A stretch of DNA of 64,000 nucleotides, taken from Cladopsammia gracilis. Taxonomy: Eukaryota > Cnidaria > Anthozoa > Scleractinia > Dendrophylliidae. Of this stretch, positions 1 through 8,690 are shown piece by piece. Where the stretch lies: contig JAJGOT010000163.1 in the NCBI GenBank assembly GCA_022457155.1, positions 702,001-766,000 of the forward strand. Direction: 5' to 3'. The notes beneath the pieces were generated by a model. It was not told the DNA's origin and searched no databases. It saw nothing but the letters and a program-made list of their open reading frames with translations. Made by a program: the position numbers and the translations under genes. The stretch's first letter is position 1; every line of letters starts with the position of its first letter.

Positions 1-347
1 TTTTTCATTTCTTCTTTTTTTGTACTTTCCTAATGAATTGCAATAGTTGATGAGGGCGAAGCCCGAATCAACTGTCATGCGATAGCAATCAAAGTGAGTA
101 ATCTAATTGTTTTAGTAGAAATCTACTAGACGTTTCGACACTTCGAAAACGCGAAGAAGCGGCCGCCATAAGACTACTCACTCTACTCACTTTCTCCAAC
201 AGAATAGATAGTGAGTAGCGTAGCCACAAGACAACAGCATTCGTGATAGAACGCTAGTATATTTATACCAAATCTGAATAGGTTGTCTTTAGGCTCCAAA
301 GGGTTCGTTCTGTTTATAGTGTATGCCAAACGATGAAAGGTCCCCAA
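1..347. repeat. Left flank of repeat unit 1
   Basis: No gene is visible. The stretch is paralogous to about 15,940-16,266, 33,050-33,420 and 44,730-44,960, with shared blocks around the words GAAGCGGCCGCCAT and GTGAGTAGCGTAGCCA. It marks the junction between successive copies of the large tandem unit. This copy lacks a short block (around TCAAAGCTTAATAAC) that the other copies keep. Confidence 0.6.
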
Positions 348-669
348 GGGGGTGGGGCGACTCTCACACAAAAATGACGGGGGCGCTCAAAATTGGCAGA
401 TTGGTACCACTTAGGGTACTTAAATCTAAAATGACCACAGTTAGAATTATCATGGTACTATTTACGGTATAAAGCCGAAAAAAATATAACAGAATATAAC
501 ATGTGTTGTTTTAGAATTGGTACTACCTCTTAGGGGTAAAAATTAATCTGAGCCACGCCCATCAAACAAGATTATGGTACCTTTTAGGGTGTTGTTCAAA
601 AATTTCCGACGAGCACCCCCGTCATTTTTATACGGGAATTCCCCCCCCCCCCCCCCCCCTCTCCCCCGG
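348..669. mobile_element. MITE-A copy 1 (GGGGACTCTCACA terminal repeats)
   Basis: Imperfect long terminal inverted repeats: the left end reads through GACTCTCACACAAAAATGAC, and the right end carries the complement as GAGCACCCCCGTCATTTTTA followed by a long C tract. Internal short repeats of the form GGTACCTTTTAGGG occur in both orientations. There is no ORF with recognisable homology. Other members lie at 16,267-16,370 (partial), 18,528-19,456, 33,425-33,935 (partial), 44,965-46,020, 51,754-52,120, 53,435-54,237 and 62,432-62,736. The last three have 7-9 bp target duplications, which suggests a Mutator- or hAT-like source. Confidence 0.7.
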
Positions 670-1299
670 GAAAAGGAAAAAAAACATTCACTAAACAATT
701 AATTTGGCTTAATATTTTCGTTAAAAAAGAAAATACTGTTTGGTTTGGAAATAATTGGGATAGGTCACCGAGTAAACTTCTAATTAATATAAGAAGCTGT
801 TTCTTCCATGTTTCGCTGTCGTTATTTTCGGTAGGCCAAACGTGCTGGGCTTTTCGAAATAAAACCTTTTGACGAGGTCTACAACAACAGCTGGTTTTCA
901 ATACTGGAGACGATTTCCCCTGTTATCCTTACATCTTCCGGTTTCTTTTTTAATTCCGCATCCTTCTGTTGTTGTTTCTCATTGGCCGAGTCATTCCACT
1001 TGTATCTCTCCACTTTTCCTACCCTGGTTTAACTTCTCTGTACGTGAACATCTGCTAACGTCATTTCTTACATTATGTCTCAGTATCGTACGATTTTACG
1101 TAGAGAAGGCATCGTCATCGTGCTAGACACGAATTGACTTCAAAAGTTGATAGAGCTTGTTAAACTTAGCTCTTTGCACGTAATATTTAAGAAAATATCA
1201 GCTATCCAAAACTGCAAAATTGATGGGTTGCAGATTGAAAACAGCAGTGCACAAAGATTATTTAACATATCGGGCTCAAATTTCCCGAGAAAGCTAATA

Positions 1300-1457
1300 G
1301 ACCATTTTCGTATTTTCAATATTGAACTGGAAGTAGTGTGCAGTCGAGGCTCATGCGGGGCAATCTTTTCACATGCAAATATTTTTAATGATATTCCCCC
1401 GCATGAGCCTCCATTGCAAACTAGTTCCAGTTTAATACCGAGAATACGAATATGGCC
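1300..1457. mobile_element. 158-bp MITE, TA target site
   Basis: The terminal inverted repeats are long: left GACCATTTTCGTATT, right the complement of GGCCATATTCGTATT, extending about 60 bp inward to GAGGCTCATGCGGGG. The element is flanked by TA on both sides (1298-1299, 1458-1459). The paralogs at about 20,058 and 46,655 run straight through this point (AAGCTAATTGTACC), so the insertion is younger than the unit duplication. The arms almost fill the element, leaving only a small central loop. A Tc1/mariner-type origin is plausible because of the TA duplication. Confidence 0.75.
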
Positions 1458-1493
1458 TATTGTACCAGGTCTTTTCAATATTCAGAATAAATA

Positions 1494-1684
1494 GGCCATT
1501 TCCGAGTTGCCTCTAGCCTCTCTATCAAAGCGAGGTTAGGTGCGAAACCTTTCATATGAAAATGAGATTTCATTCACATGCAAATAAAACGTATTTGCAT
1601 GTGAATGAAAACACATTTTCATATGAAAGGTTTCGCACCTAGCCTCGCTTTGATAGAGAGGCTAAAGGCAACTCGGAAGTGGCC
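1494..1684. mobile_element. 191-bp palindromic MITE, TA target site
   Basis: It begins GGCCATTTCCGAGTTGCC and ends with the complement GGCAACTCGGAAGTGGCC. Nearly the whole element is one hairpin, with a centre around AATAAAACGTATTTGC. It is flanked by TA (1492-1493, 1685-1686) and absent from the paralogs at 20,096 and 46,684. Its first bases (GGCCAT) resemble those of the neighbouring MITE at 1300-1457, so both may have been moved by the same transposase. Confidence 0.75.
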
Positions 1685-2305
1685 TATTGATGTTTTGGTA
1701 GCTCGATTAGAAAATGCTAATGAGGCAAAAATTGTAAACAAATATTCGCCAATAATAAAGTCGTCTTTCATTACCCGACCCACTACATTTACCTACTCCC
1801 ACCACGCAACGCTCCGTTTCCTTTTTAGCAATGTCTGAAATAAATGTACAATTAAAGATGGAGGTGAAGATGTAAAATTCTCTTGTCGTGTTGAATTCGA
1901 TATCTCGATATCTTAGTGTTTAACACTCGAAGATAAATTTCATATCTCCGCGCACCCTTGTATTATCTTGTATATCAGTAACAAGCGCCAAAAAAATGCT
2001 CATATATAAGCGATGAATTAACTTTTCTTTCCTCAATGAAAAACGGAAAAAAACAAAACGTAAACGAAAGCAAAAAGCGTTCGGTGCCAATTTATTTTTA
2101 TTTTACCAAAAGAACCTATTTAGTGACCTATTTTCGAAAATCGGATTAAAAGTATCGATTTATTTTGCCTTTTACACAGTCAAATTTGAACAAAGGACCT
2201 ATTTTCAGCACCTTAGCAATACCAGAGGGGACTGCAAAATTTTACGAAAAAGTAAAATGCAGTCTAATGTGTTCTTTTTAAGGTAAAACATAACACTGCT
2301 TTATA

Positions 2306-2891
2306 CAGTGAAACCTGTATTAAGCGGACACCATTTTAAGCGGACACCATCTATTAACCAAAAATATTTATTTTGTTAGTTAATGCACTTGTTGAACTTA
2401 GAGTTTCTTTAAACAAGCAAGACTCGTCAGTACTGGTCTCTTTGCAAATGTTTGTGTCAATTTCAGCACAGGGCAAAAAGTTAGAGAGGAGGGGTTGATG
2501 GCACAAGCCCTCAAACTTTCAACAACAGGACACAGCCCAAAATTGAAGGAAGGGGTGTAAATAATTTGAAATTATAGCTTGACCAGGAAATTTAGTTAGG
2601 CCCAATACAGTAGGAACAGTATAGTTTTTTTCATCTAATGTGATCCAAAGTGTCAGGAATGCTTGTCACGTGACCTATCGCGGCCCAAACAGCAACCAAT
2701 GCCCTGAATTTAACCCTTACACACACACACACACAAACAAAATAAATCAACAATCCTAAACCTTACACCAGTATAAGTTAGGCATAACCCTAGCTTCCAC
2801 CCGGTGGTGTCTTAATTCCTGGTCACGGAATTGTTCTCTTTAAACGGACACTGGTTTCTTGAGTCCCTAAATTTTCTTCCCATATTTACTG
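2306..2891. mobile_element. Possible pogo/Tigger-like remnant
   Basis: The left end is TA followed by CAGTGAAACCTGTATTAAGC, a sequence of the style seen at pogo/Tigger ends. The right end is ACTG followed by TA. The inner parts of the ends match poorly, so the terminal repeat call is weak. A second AACCTGTATTCAGCGGAC motif lies just outside at 2,898. A copy with the same borders exists at about 20,718-21,262 within the duplicated unit. Confidence 0.3.
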
Positions 2892-3040
2892 TAAAACGAA
2901 CCTGTATTCAGCGGACCCCTCTATTAAGCGAACACTAGCGAGGGTCACGAGGGTGTGCCTCCTTCCATGTACAAGAACTCCTAAAAGGCCAAGGGTAAAG
3001 CTCGTAGACCAGATCGAATTTCTTATCATTTCATGCTGGA

Positions 3041-3112
3041 GTTCGTGAATAAAAAGCAGGTGAAAGCCGTACCTCCAGGAGAATTTAAACAAACCACTGC
3101 GCTCCATCGACT
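3041..3112 (+). pseudogene. Degraded 72-nt LRR exon (unit 1)
   Basis: Aligned with the intact LRR exons, this stretch keeps the exact 72-nt length and reads VNKKQVKAVPPGEF then KQTTALHRL in the same phase. The leucine-rich-repeat pattern N-x-x-(V/L)-x-x-(V/L)-P-x-G-x-F is still legible. The expected acceptor TGCTAG has become TGCTGGA and the donor GTAAGT has become TTAAAA, so it can no longer splice normally. An equally damaged copy lies at 21,409-21,480, so the damage preceded duplication of the unit. Confidence 0.6.
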
Positions 3113-3600
3113 TTAAAAAAACCGTCCAATAGTTATAAAACATAATTAATCGTGGTATTTACTTCTTATTAACCAAGCGCGAGGGTCATACTAAGAGAAT
3201 ATCGCCCTCGGTCTTTCTTGTACGGACCGAGCATCCCGCGTGTATGCAGTCTTTATAACCTGTCATTCAATGTCCTCGTCATCTTCACCACTCGACATTT
3301 CTTTGGCTTATTCTCTTGAACAAAAGTGACAGGGCCATGAAAAAACTGACAATTGCATGCTGTAATTTCGCGAATATTTGCACCTGCAAATACCGTCAGG
3401 TTGCTTGTTGTTGCGGTAGTTGTCGAGTGGCTCGTCAAGCTGTTTTGCAGAAAAATCGGCTTATTTGCCTGCGACGTTTAGCGGGCTTCTCCGAAATTCA
3501 ACAATTCTTGTTGTTGTTTTGCTGAGGTAAAAATCAAAGGATGTGAAGTTGAAGTTGGAAATACTTTTGACGAGTTAAAACGAAGTGAAGAGTTTTGGGC
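3113..3600. other. Non-coding spacer between LRR pseudo-exon and Crypton remnant
   Basis: No gene recognised. The stretch is paralogous to about 21,481-21,880. It includes a TGTTGTTGC-rich stretch whose many overlapping short ORFs are not conserved in frame. Confidence 0.5.
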
Positions 3601-3743
3601 TTAAAACACCAGACATCCCGCGCTGGTGTTCTTCACTGGCAGATTTGTCGATTGTAAGCTTTTGATGTTTTTGTGTCCGCTTAGTTGGAACACGAAGTGC
3701 TCCGGTGTGATTGAATCAAGGAGCCTTGAAATACAAGTTTTCC
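3601..3743 (-). pseudogene. Crypton tyrosine recombinase, C-terminal piece
   Basis: Read on the minus strand, this gives RKTCISRLLDS followed by a QLSGHKNIKSL motif, then an early stop. In intact tyrosine recombinases of the Crypton type this is the segment from the HxxR box through the GH motif towards the catalytic tyrosine. Here the residue expected to be the nucleophile (the Y of SLKSYKSA in the copy at 14,464) has been lost. The upstream half of the same domain lies at 4,783-4,966, on the other side of an inserted element, so the gene was split by insertion at an AAGTTTTCC target. Confidence 0.6.
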
Positions 3744-4782
3744 TAGCCTGGCGCTCGTTTTTTTTGTAGGCGAAATGTCGAGCGCGCGAGGGAGAAAGGG
3801 AGAGAAGGCGCCTGCAGCGGAGACCCTAGATTTCCATTCACGTGACAGCGCTGTATCAACTGTCAAAAATAGATTGAAACCAGATCGTTTCACGACATGA
3901 AACCGCATATTTCTTTTTCGCGGAAAGAAGCCGAATCGCCTTTCCTTGACTTTCATTGTTCTTGTTCGAAGACCTAACGGGAAAAATTAGCTTTTATATA
4001 AGGTTTATAGTTGCATAAAGCAAACGATGCAACGAACACTCTTATTTCAGCCCCGTCGAGGTTTCAACTGTGTGACGTTCGTCAATAATACACGTTGCGT
4101 TGAGCCAAGAATCTTGTGATTTCAGCGAGTTGATAGTCTCTTGTTCATCGCGGCTTCAGCTGACACGTACACGATGTTGTATTTGCCTCGGTGTATTCCT
4201 TCCAAACAGTCCAGTTTTTCGTTTAAGTCACACGCTGTCATTCCCATTGAATTTACTTCCAATACTCGATCGCGAATTGTGCTTTGTAGATAGGAAATAA
4301 CCATAATACTAGCAAAGCCAGTTCCTCTTTGTCGTCGTTTTCGCACCCCAATCATAAGCACAAATAGCCGAAAAATCAAACTTCTCCCGAATCCAGTTGG
4401 CAATACTATCATCAGATCTTTACCGTCAAAAAGGTGGCGCAATGCTTTTTGTTGTTCTGACTTCAAAGTATAAACCAAAACTTGGTGCAATACCATTCAA
4501 AACATTTTTCTGACATTTCATCTGCTTCCGTTAACATGCAGCATGTGTTTTTTGTTTACAAAACTCGAATTTCCATTGACTGACAGATTATGCACGAAGG
4601 TGACAGATAAATATCCAAGGGGCGATCTATAAACCAATGGGAATTTTCCGTATTCGTGGAGAATGTAAAAACAGGAAAACAAGGGTCTCCGCTGCCGGCG
4701 CCTCCTCTCCCCTTCGTGTGTTCCCCTCGCGCGCGCGTCCTCGAAATTTCACCCCATAAACCGGTAACTGCTATACAGGCTA
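3744..4782. mobile_element. TIR element carrying a helicase fragment, inside Crypton
   Basis: The element begins TAGCCTG and ends CAGGCTA. It is flanked by a 9-bp target duplication with one mismatch (AAGTTTTCC at 3735-3743, AAGTTTTTC at 4783-4791). Subterminal inverted repeats of about 45 bp contain CGCGCGAGGGAGAAAGGGAG on the left, with a related complement on the right. It interrupts a tyrosine recombinase reading frame, and the only coding content is a broken SF2 helicase fragment on the minus strand. A second copy, truncated on its left, ends at 23,124. A 9-bp duplication is typical of Mutator-like elements; the superfamily is not proven. Confidence 0.6.
4122..4496 (-). pseudogene. RecQ-like SF2 helicase N-terminal fragment
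   Basis: The minus-strand reading contains LKSEQQKALRHLFDGKDLM, then LPTGFGRSLIF, which matches the Q-motif/Walker A region of RecQ-type DEAD-like helicases, where the usual form is LPTGFGKSLIF. The catalytic lysine is arginine here, predicting loss of ATP hydrolysis. Downstream residues fit motif Ia and Ib regions (VISYLQSTIRD, CLEGIHRGKYNIVYVSAEA). Nothing beyond the N-terminal third is visible, and no helicase C-terminal domain follows. The fragment is the cargo of the 3,744-4,782 element. The paralog at 22,512-22,853 also carries the K-to-R change, so both derive from an already dead copy. Confidence 0.6.
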
Positions 4783-4966
4783 AAGTTTTTCTCACAAAGT
4801 GGTTGCTTATTTTAGAACCAGGTCCCTGAATTTCGGCTTTCACGGCAGCTTTGGACAGGAACTTTTCAATTTCGTTCTTTTCGAGCGGCGCCTTCATGTA
4901 CCATACGTTTTTGTTTTGTTTTCGTTCACCGTGTCTGACCGCAAGGTAAAAAAGAGTCTGGCACAA
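4783..4966 (-). pseudogene. Crypton tyrosine recombinase, upstream piece
   Basis: The minus-strand frame reads KAPLEKNEIEKFLSKAAVK then GPGSKISNHFVRKTL. This is the stretch just before and including the H-x-x-R box of Crypton-type recombinases. The frame continues nonsensically into the inserted element beyond 4,783. The matching downstream piece is at 3,601-3,743. Near-identical copies of this piece are at 7,015-7,212 and 23,125-23,311. None is linked to an intact downstream half. Confidence 0.6.
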
Positions 4967-5092
4967 TGATTACAACGGAAATTGTCCAGGTCGCTTGTTG
5001 TTTTCTTCGATGTGTTTATACGTTTTGTGCGTTGACAAACCTGACCATTCTTTCTTGGCTGTTGTTCGCGTCGGCTGTAACTGTTTACTTTA

Positions 5093-5229
5093 GCACTATA
5101 ATTTACACACAGAGTTAATTCTCTGATTCCTTGTTTGTATCACCAGTGCTACTTGGCTCAACATTTATTTTTACCCTTCACATTCTCATTGCCACGAATT
5201 ACCACCTTATTACCCACGATCTGCTCCCG
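5093..5229. repeat. Repeat X, copy 1 (precedes tRNA-like sequence)
   Basis: A 137-bp block starting near TTAGCACTATAATTTACAC and ending at CTGCTCCCG. It recurs almost unchanged at 6,823-6,960 and in part at 7,333-7,384. In the second copy it runs directly into a tRNA-like sequence. In this copy the tRNA-like part is displaced to 6,663 by the 5,236-6,659 insertion. X plus tRNA-like plus a 70-bp spacer looks like a short tandem array. Confidence 0.6.
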
Positions 5230-5235
5230 TACGAC

Positions 5236-6659
5236 TGTTGAAGCCACAAATGTAATAATTGACCACAAATGTAATAAAGCCCTCAAATGTAATAAGGATT
5301 GACCACAAATGTAATAAAGCCCTCAAACTTAATACGAATTGACCACAAATGTAATAATGGATTTTACCGTGGGTTCTTCAGTTTGCACAACAGGGTTAAC
5401 AGCCCTAAGTTGTGAGGACCAGGATTTCGCAAGTCATGCATATCTTTCTCGGACAACCAAACTTGGACAAACTGAAGTTGTCTATGTAGTGTGTTGGATG
5501 TTATCTTTCATTCACGTGACCAAACCTGAAGTTGCTATTATCTCAACTATACATTTTTTAGTACGGAACCAAGGCCCAGTTATAAAATGTAAACGAAAGT
5601 AATGTTCGGAGTGAATAGCTTTCAAGTTAAAAAGAAACGTTTATTCACATTTCACTAACCTGAACGAACGTAAGCAATTATTTATCCTAGCCTCTCGTCA
5701 TTTCATTTCAGTTCACTTAGGTCTAAGCAGTATACCACGTCACCGGCCACATGATCAACCCGGAAATAGGTAGTTACATCACCTTGCCACTAAACTTTGA
5801 CAGAGCTGTCTCTGGCGTAAGAAAAACATCACGTGTCTTTCACCCTATATAACTATATCGGCGAATCAGAGAAGGGCTTTATTACATTTGTGGTCAATCC
5901 TTATTACATTTGAGGGCTTTATTGCATTTGTGGTCAATTATTACATTTGTGGCTTCAACGGAAGCCACAAATGTCATACAGTAAAAACCCGCGTATAAGA
6001 ACCTAGAAATTAAGAACCTCCTGGCAGAAATTTGCTACTTTAATACTGGTTTATTTTTTTTAAAAACTGGTTTTATTTTTTGAAACTGATTTGTTCTTGA
6101 TTATAAGCATTTATTCTATAAAATAACAGTTTATAATGATGAACATACCATATATTATGCTACTTTAATACCCCAAAATATAAGAACCTGCTTTGCCAAA
6201 CTCTAAAAAAGTAGGTTCTTATACGCGGGTTTTTACTGTAATTGACCACAAATGCAATAAAGCCCTCAACTGATCCTTCAATAAAGCCCTCGAGCTTTAA
6301 CTGAAGCCACAATGATGTAATAATTGACCACAAATGCAATAAAACCCTCAAATGTAATAAAGCCGTACATAGACAACTTCAGTTTGTCCAAGTTCGGTTG
6401 TCCGAGAAAGATATGCATGACTGGCGAAATCCTGGTCCTCACAACTTAGGGCTGGTAACCCTGTTGTGCAAACTGAAGAACGCACGGTAAAATCCATTTA
6501 TTACATTTGTGGTCAATTCGTATTACATTTGAGGGCTTTATTACATTTGTGGTCAATCCTTATTACATTTGAGGGCTTTATTACATTTGTGGTCAATCCT
6601 TATTACATTTGAGGGCTTTATTACATTTGTGGTCAATTATTACATTTGTGGCTTCAACA
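5236..6659. mobile_element. 1.4-kb TIR element with subterminal tandem repeats
   Basis: The ends are TGTTGAAGCCACAAATG and its complement CATTTGTGGCTTCAACA, flanked by a perfect 6-bp duplication TACGAC (5230-5235 and 6660-6665). Both ends carry arrays of an about 20-bp module, alternating ACCACAAATGTAATAA with CCCTCAAATGTAATAA, in opposite orientation. Inverted homology extends inward to about 5,600 and 6,365. No ORF of recognised function lies inside, so the element is non-autonomous. It also contains a nested TA-flanked MITE (5,979-6,238). It separates repeat X from the tRNA-like sequence. Confidence 0.75.
5979..6238. mobile_element. Nested MITE, TA target site (CAGTAAAAACCCGCG ends)
   Basis: Terminal inverted repeats begin CAGTAAAAACCCGCGTATAA and end in the complement, flanked by TA (5977-5978, 6239-6240). 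CAGT next to TA is typical of Tc1/mariner/pogo ends. It sits inside the larger 5,236-6,659 element. No transposase is present. Confidence 0.75.
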
Positions 6660-6662
6660 TAC

Positions 6663-6736
6663 GACCTCGTGGCTCAAGCGGTAGAGCGACGGAAGATCTA
6701 ATCCGGAGGTCGTGGGTTCGAATCCCACCGAGGTCA
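6663..6736 (+). tRNA. tRNA-like sequence, likely pseudogene or SINE head
   Basis: It folds as a tRNA cloverleaf: 7-bp acceptor stem GACCTCG/CGAGGTC, D-arm GCTC/GAGC, T-arm GTGGG/CCCAC around TTCGAAT, with discriminator A. The internal promoter boxes are intact (A box TGGCTCAAGCGG, B box GGTTCGAATCC), and a run of eight T follows at about 6,742 as a polymerase III terminator. The anticodon stem closes only with four pairs around an 8-nt loop, AGATCTAA. This contains TCT (arginine) but has one base too many, so a working tRNA is doubtful. A truncated copy lies at 6,963-7,008. Confidence 0.55.
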
Positions 6737-6822
6737 AAGATTTTTTTTCTTTCCCTCGTGTGGTCCCTCATTTCCTTACTAGGGCAAACGCTCAGTACAG
6801 GGAAATTTATGGGTTTACTTTA

Positions 6823-6960
6823 GCACTATAATTTACACATAGAGTTAATTCTCTGATTCCTTGTTTGTATCACCAGTGCTACGTGGCTCAACATTTATTT
6901 GTACCATTCACATTCTCATTGCCACGAATTACCACCTTATTACCCACGATCTGCTCCCGT
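6823..6960. repeat. Repeat X, copy 2
   Basis: Second copy of the 5,093-5,229 block with only a few substitutions (for example CTACGTGG for CTACTTGG). It runs directly into the truncated tRNA-like sequence at 6,963. The spacer 6,737-6,822 between the first tRNA-like sequence and this copy holds only the T-run and no gene. Confidence 0.6.
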
Positions 6961-6962
6961 AC

Positions 6963-7008
6963 GGCCTCGTGACTCAAGCGGTAGAGCGACGGAAGATCTA
7001 ATCCGGAT
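6963..7008 (+). pseudogene. Truncated tRNA-like sequence
   Basis: Matches the first 45 or so bases of the tRNA-like sequence at 6,663 (A box intact). It then stutters on ATCTAATCCG, repeated twice, and jumps into Crypton sequence at about 7,015. The T-arm and acceptor 3' half are missing, so it cannot fold as a tRNA. Confidence 0.5.
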
Positions 7009-7014
7009 CTAATC

Positions 7015-7212
7015 CGCTATACAGGCTAAAGTTTTTCTCACAAAGTGGTTGCTTATTTTAGAACCAGGTCCCTGAATTTCGGCTTTCACGGCAGCTTTGG
7101 ACAGGAACTTTTCAATTTCGTTCTTTTCGAGCGGCGCCTTCATGTACCATACGTTTTTGTTTTGTTTTCGTTCACCGTGTCTGACCGCAAGGTAAAAAAG
7201 AGTCGGGCACAA
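7015..7212 (-). pseudogene. Crypton recombinase piece, tandem duplicate
   Basis: A nearly identical second copy of the 4,783-4,966 coding piece, again including SNHFVRKTL on the minus strand. It is followed in the same order by the same flank and by a 50-bp piece of repeat X (7,333-7,384). This shows a local duplication of about 2.2 kb that repeated the recombinase piece together with X. The frame is truncated at 7,015 by the tRNA-like fragment. Confidence 0.55.
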
Positions 7213-7396
7213 TGATTACAACGGAAATTGTCCAGGTCGCTTGTTGTTTTCTTCGATGTGTTTATACGTTTTGTCCGTTGACAAACCTGACCATTCTTTC
7301 TTGCTGTTGTTCGCGTCGGCTGTAACTGTTTACTTTAGCACTATAATTTACACACAGAGTTAATTCTCTGATTCCTTGTTTGTAATTGTTCGCTGT

Positions 7397-7633
7397 CTAT
7401 GAGATCTTTTGATGTATTTTGGTTGTTTTCTTCGTCTTCTTTTGGGTAATAAAATTCACTGTCTGAATGTTCTTGATGTTCGGTATCTTGGTTATCGTGT
7501 CTTTCGTCTGTTTCTTTCGAACTGAGTCAAACTCATTCACAGGATATTTTTCGTCACCCATTTTGCTTCCCTTGAGTTTTTTCAAACTGGTTGCCACGCT
7601 GCTTCCCGCGCTTTGCCAGCCGGGCATCAACAT
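7397..7633 (-). pseudogene. Crypton N-terminal region, frameshifted
   Basis: The minus-strand DNA is homologous to the N-terminal part of the Crypton copies at 14,700-14,935 and 31,510-31,743 (motifs HSDSEFY and a serine/threonine/lysine-rich tract), but the longest open frame here is shifted. The paralog at 23,435-23,720 has the same shift. No catalytic residue lies in this region. Upstream, at about 7,640, lies the ATGTTGATGCC block shared by all Crypton copies. Confidence 0.45.
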
Positions 7634-7689
7634 CGCTTATAATTAATTCCCGTAGGCATTACGGGAGAATCTGGCCCCGAGTAATAGCT

Positions 7690-7914
7690 GGGGCGGATCC
7701 AGGTTTTTAGCAGAAGGGGTTTTTAGCGTCCCGGGGCATCCTCCCTCGGAAAATTTTGAAATTTCAAGTCCTCGGAAACGCGATTTCCGCCATTCTGAGG
7801 CCAAGTCAGCTAAATGCCATTCTGTATTTATTTGATATTTTTACAAGTTTTGACGTTAGCTGTTTAAATTTAGGGGGTTCGATCGAACCCCCCGAACCCT
7901 CCTAGATCCGCCCC
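7690..7914. mobile_element. hAT-like MITE (GGGGCGGATCCAGG ends)
   Basis: The ends GGGGCGGATCCAGG and CCTAGATCCGCCCC are inverted repeats of a type widespread among hAT-like MITEs. The paralog at 23,718-23,735 lacks the insert (GAGTAATAGCTAATCAC). The flanks show an imperfect duplication of about 8 bp (TAATAGCT versus GAGTAGCT). No ORF. Confidence 0.65.
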
Positions 7915-7976
7915 AGAGTAGCTAATCACAGCGCGTGTTATATCATTACAAGCTCTAGCGATATAATAATAGTGAA

Positions 7977-8522
7977 TACCGTAAATTTCCGAAAGTAACG
8001 ACCCTCGTTACTTTCGGATTTAGCAGCCTTTTGCTATCGCTACTTTCGGGGGGTCGCTACTTTCGGGTAGCTAAAACGTGTACCGTACATGGGCCGTTCG
8101 AAGTTAATAAAATCGCGACAAATCTGACAACATACACACTTTTTATTTGGAGAAACTTATTACATGTTATTGTTTTGAATAACAATTCGAAAGAATCAGT
8201 CTTTGAATAATCTACATTAGCAGCAGTCGGTTGCCATTTCCACCAGTAATATTAAATCGTATTGTGAGCTGTACCTTTAAGTATAAAGATCATTATAATC
8301 ATTAAAAATAAATCTCAGATCAAATTGGTATAGCTTGTTATATCTATCAATTCCGTTATCTCTTGCTAAAAAGTGAAATTACTTTTGAGGTCACTACTTT
8401 CGGAGGGTCGTTATTTTCGGGGGGTCGCTACTTTCGGGATTTGCTAACACCTGTGAAGTTTTATCGCTACTTTCGGGGGGTCGCTACTTTCGGGGGGTCG
8501 TTACTTTCGGAACATTACGGTA
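7977..8522. mobile_element. GTTACTTTCGG-type MITE, copy 1
   Basis: Ends TACCGTAAATTTCCGAAAG and the complement of TACCGTAATGTTCCGAAAG. The interior carries repeated TCGCTACTTTCGGGGGG modules near both ends (about 8,030-8,070 and 8,390-8,510). No coding capacity. The paralog at 23,754-24,284 occupies the equivalent place in unit 2, so this insertion predates the unit duplication. Terminal TA could be part of the target duplication. Confidence 0.65.
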
Positions 8523-8690
8523 ATACATAGATCATCTCTCCTGTACAAATTATCGCCACTCCTACTTTTGTAGTACTAATTGGGGGTATCCAGGTCCGAT
8601 TGTAGACAAATGTTATCTGAAACCTTTCCTCTATAGTCATATATCTGAAAATCATGATGTTGTCTTTAGAAGGAATTTTGGTATTCATAG

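Larger units (their letters stand above)
670..3040. other. Intergenic/intronic block alpha, copy 1
   Basis: No coding signal was recognised. The block is paralogous to 19,460-21,408 (full length) and, for its first part, to 46,030-46,985. It contains two young MITEs (1300-1457, 1494-1684) absent from both paralogs, a (CA)n microsatellite near 2,720-2,734 and a possible pogo-like remnant at 2,306-2,891. Short ORFs over this block are not conserved in frame between copies and are treated as noise. Confidence 0.55.

Noticed and set aside
2886..3143. 85-codon minus-strand frame
   Set aside because: It is antisense to the LRR pseudo-exon and is not kept in the paralog.
5240..6655. ATGTAATAA repeats considered as a CRISPR-like or satellite array
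   Set aside because: The modules are mirrored at the two ends of a TSD-flanked element and have no unique spacers of constant length.
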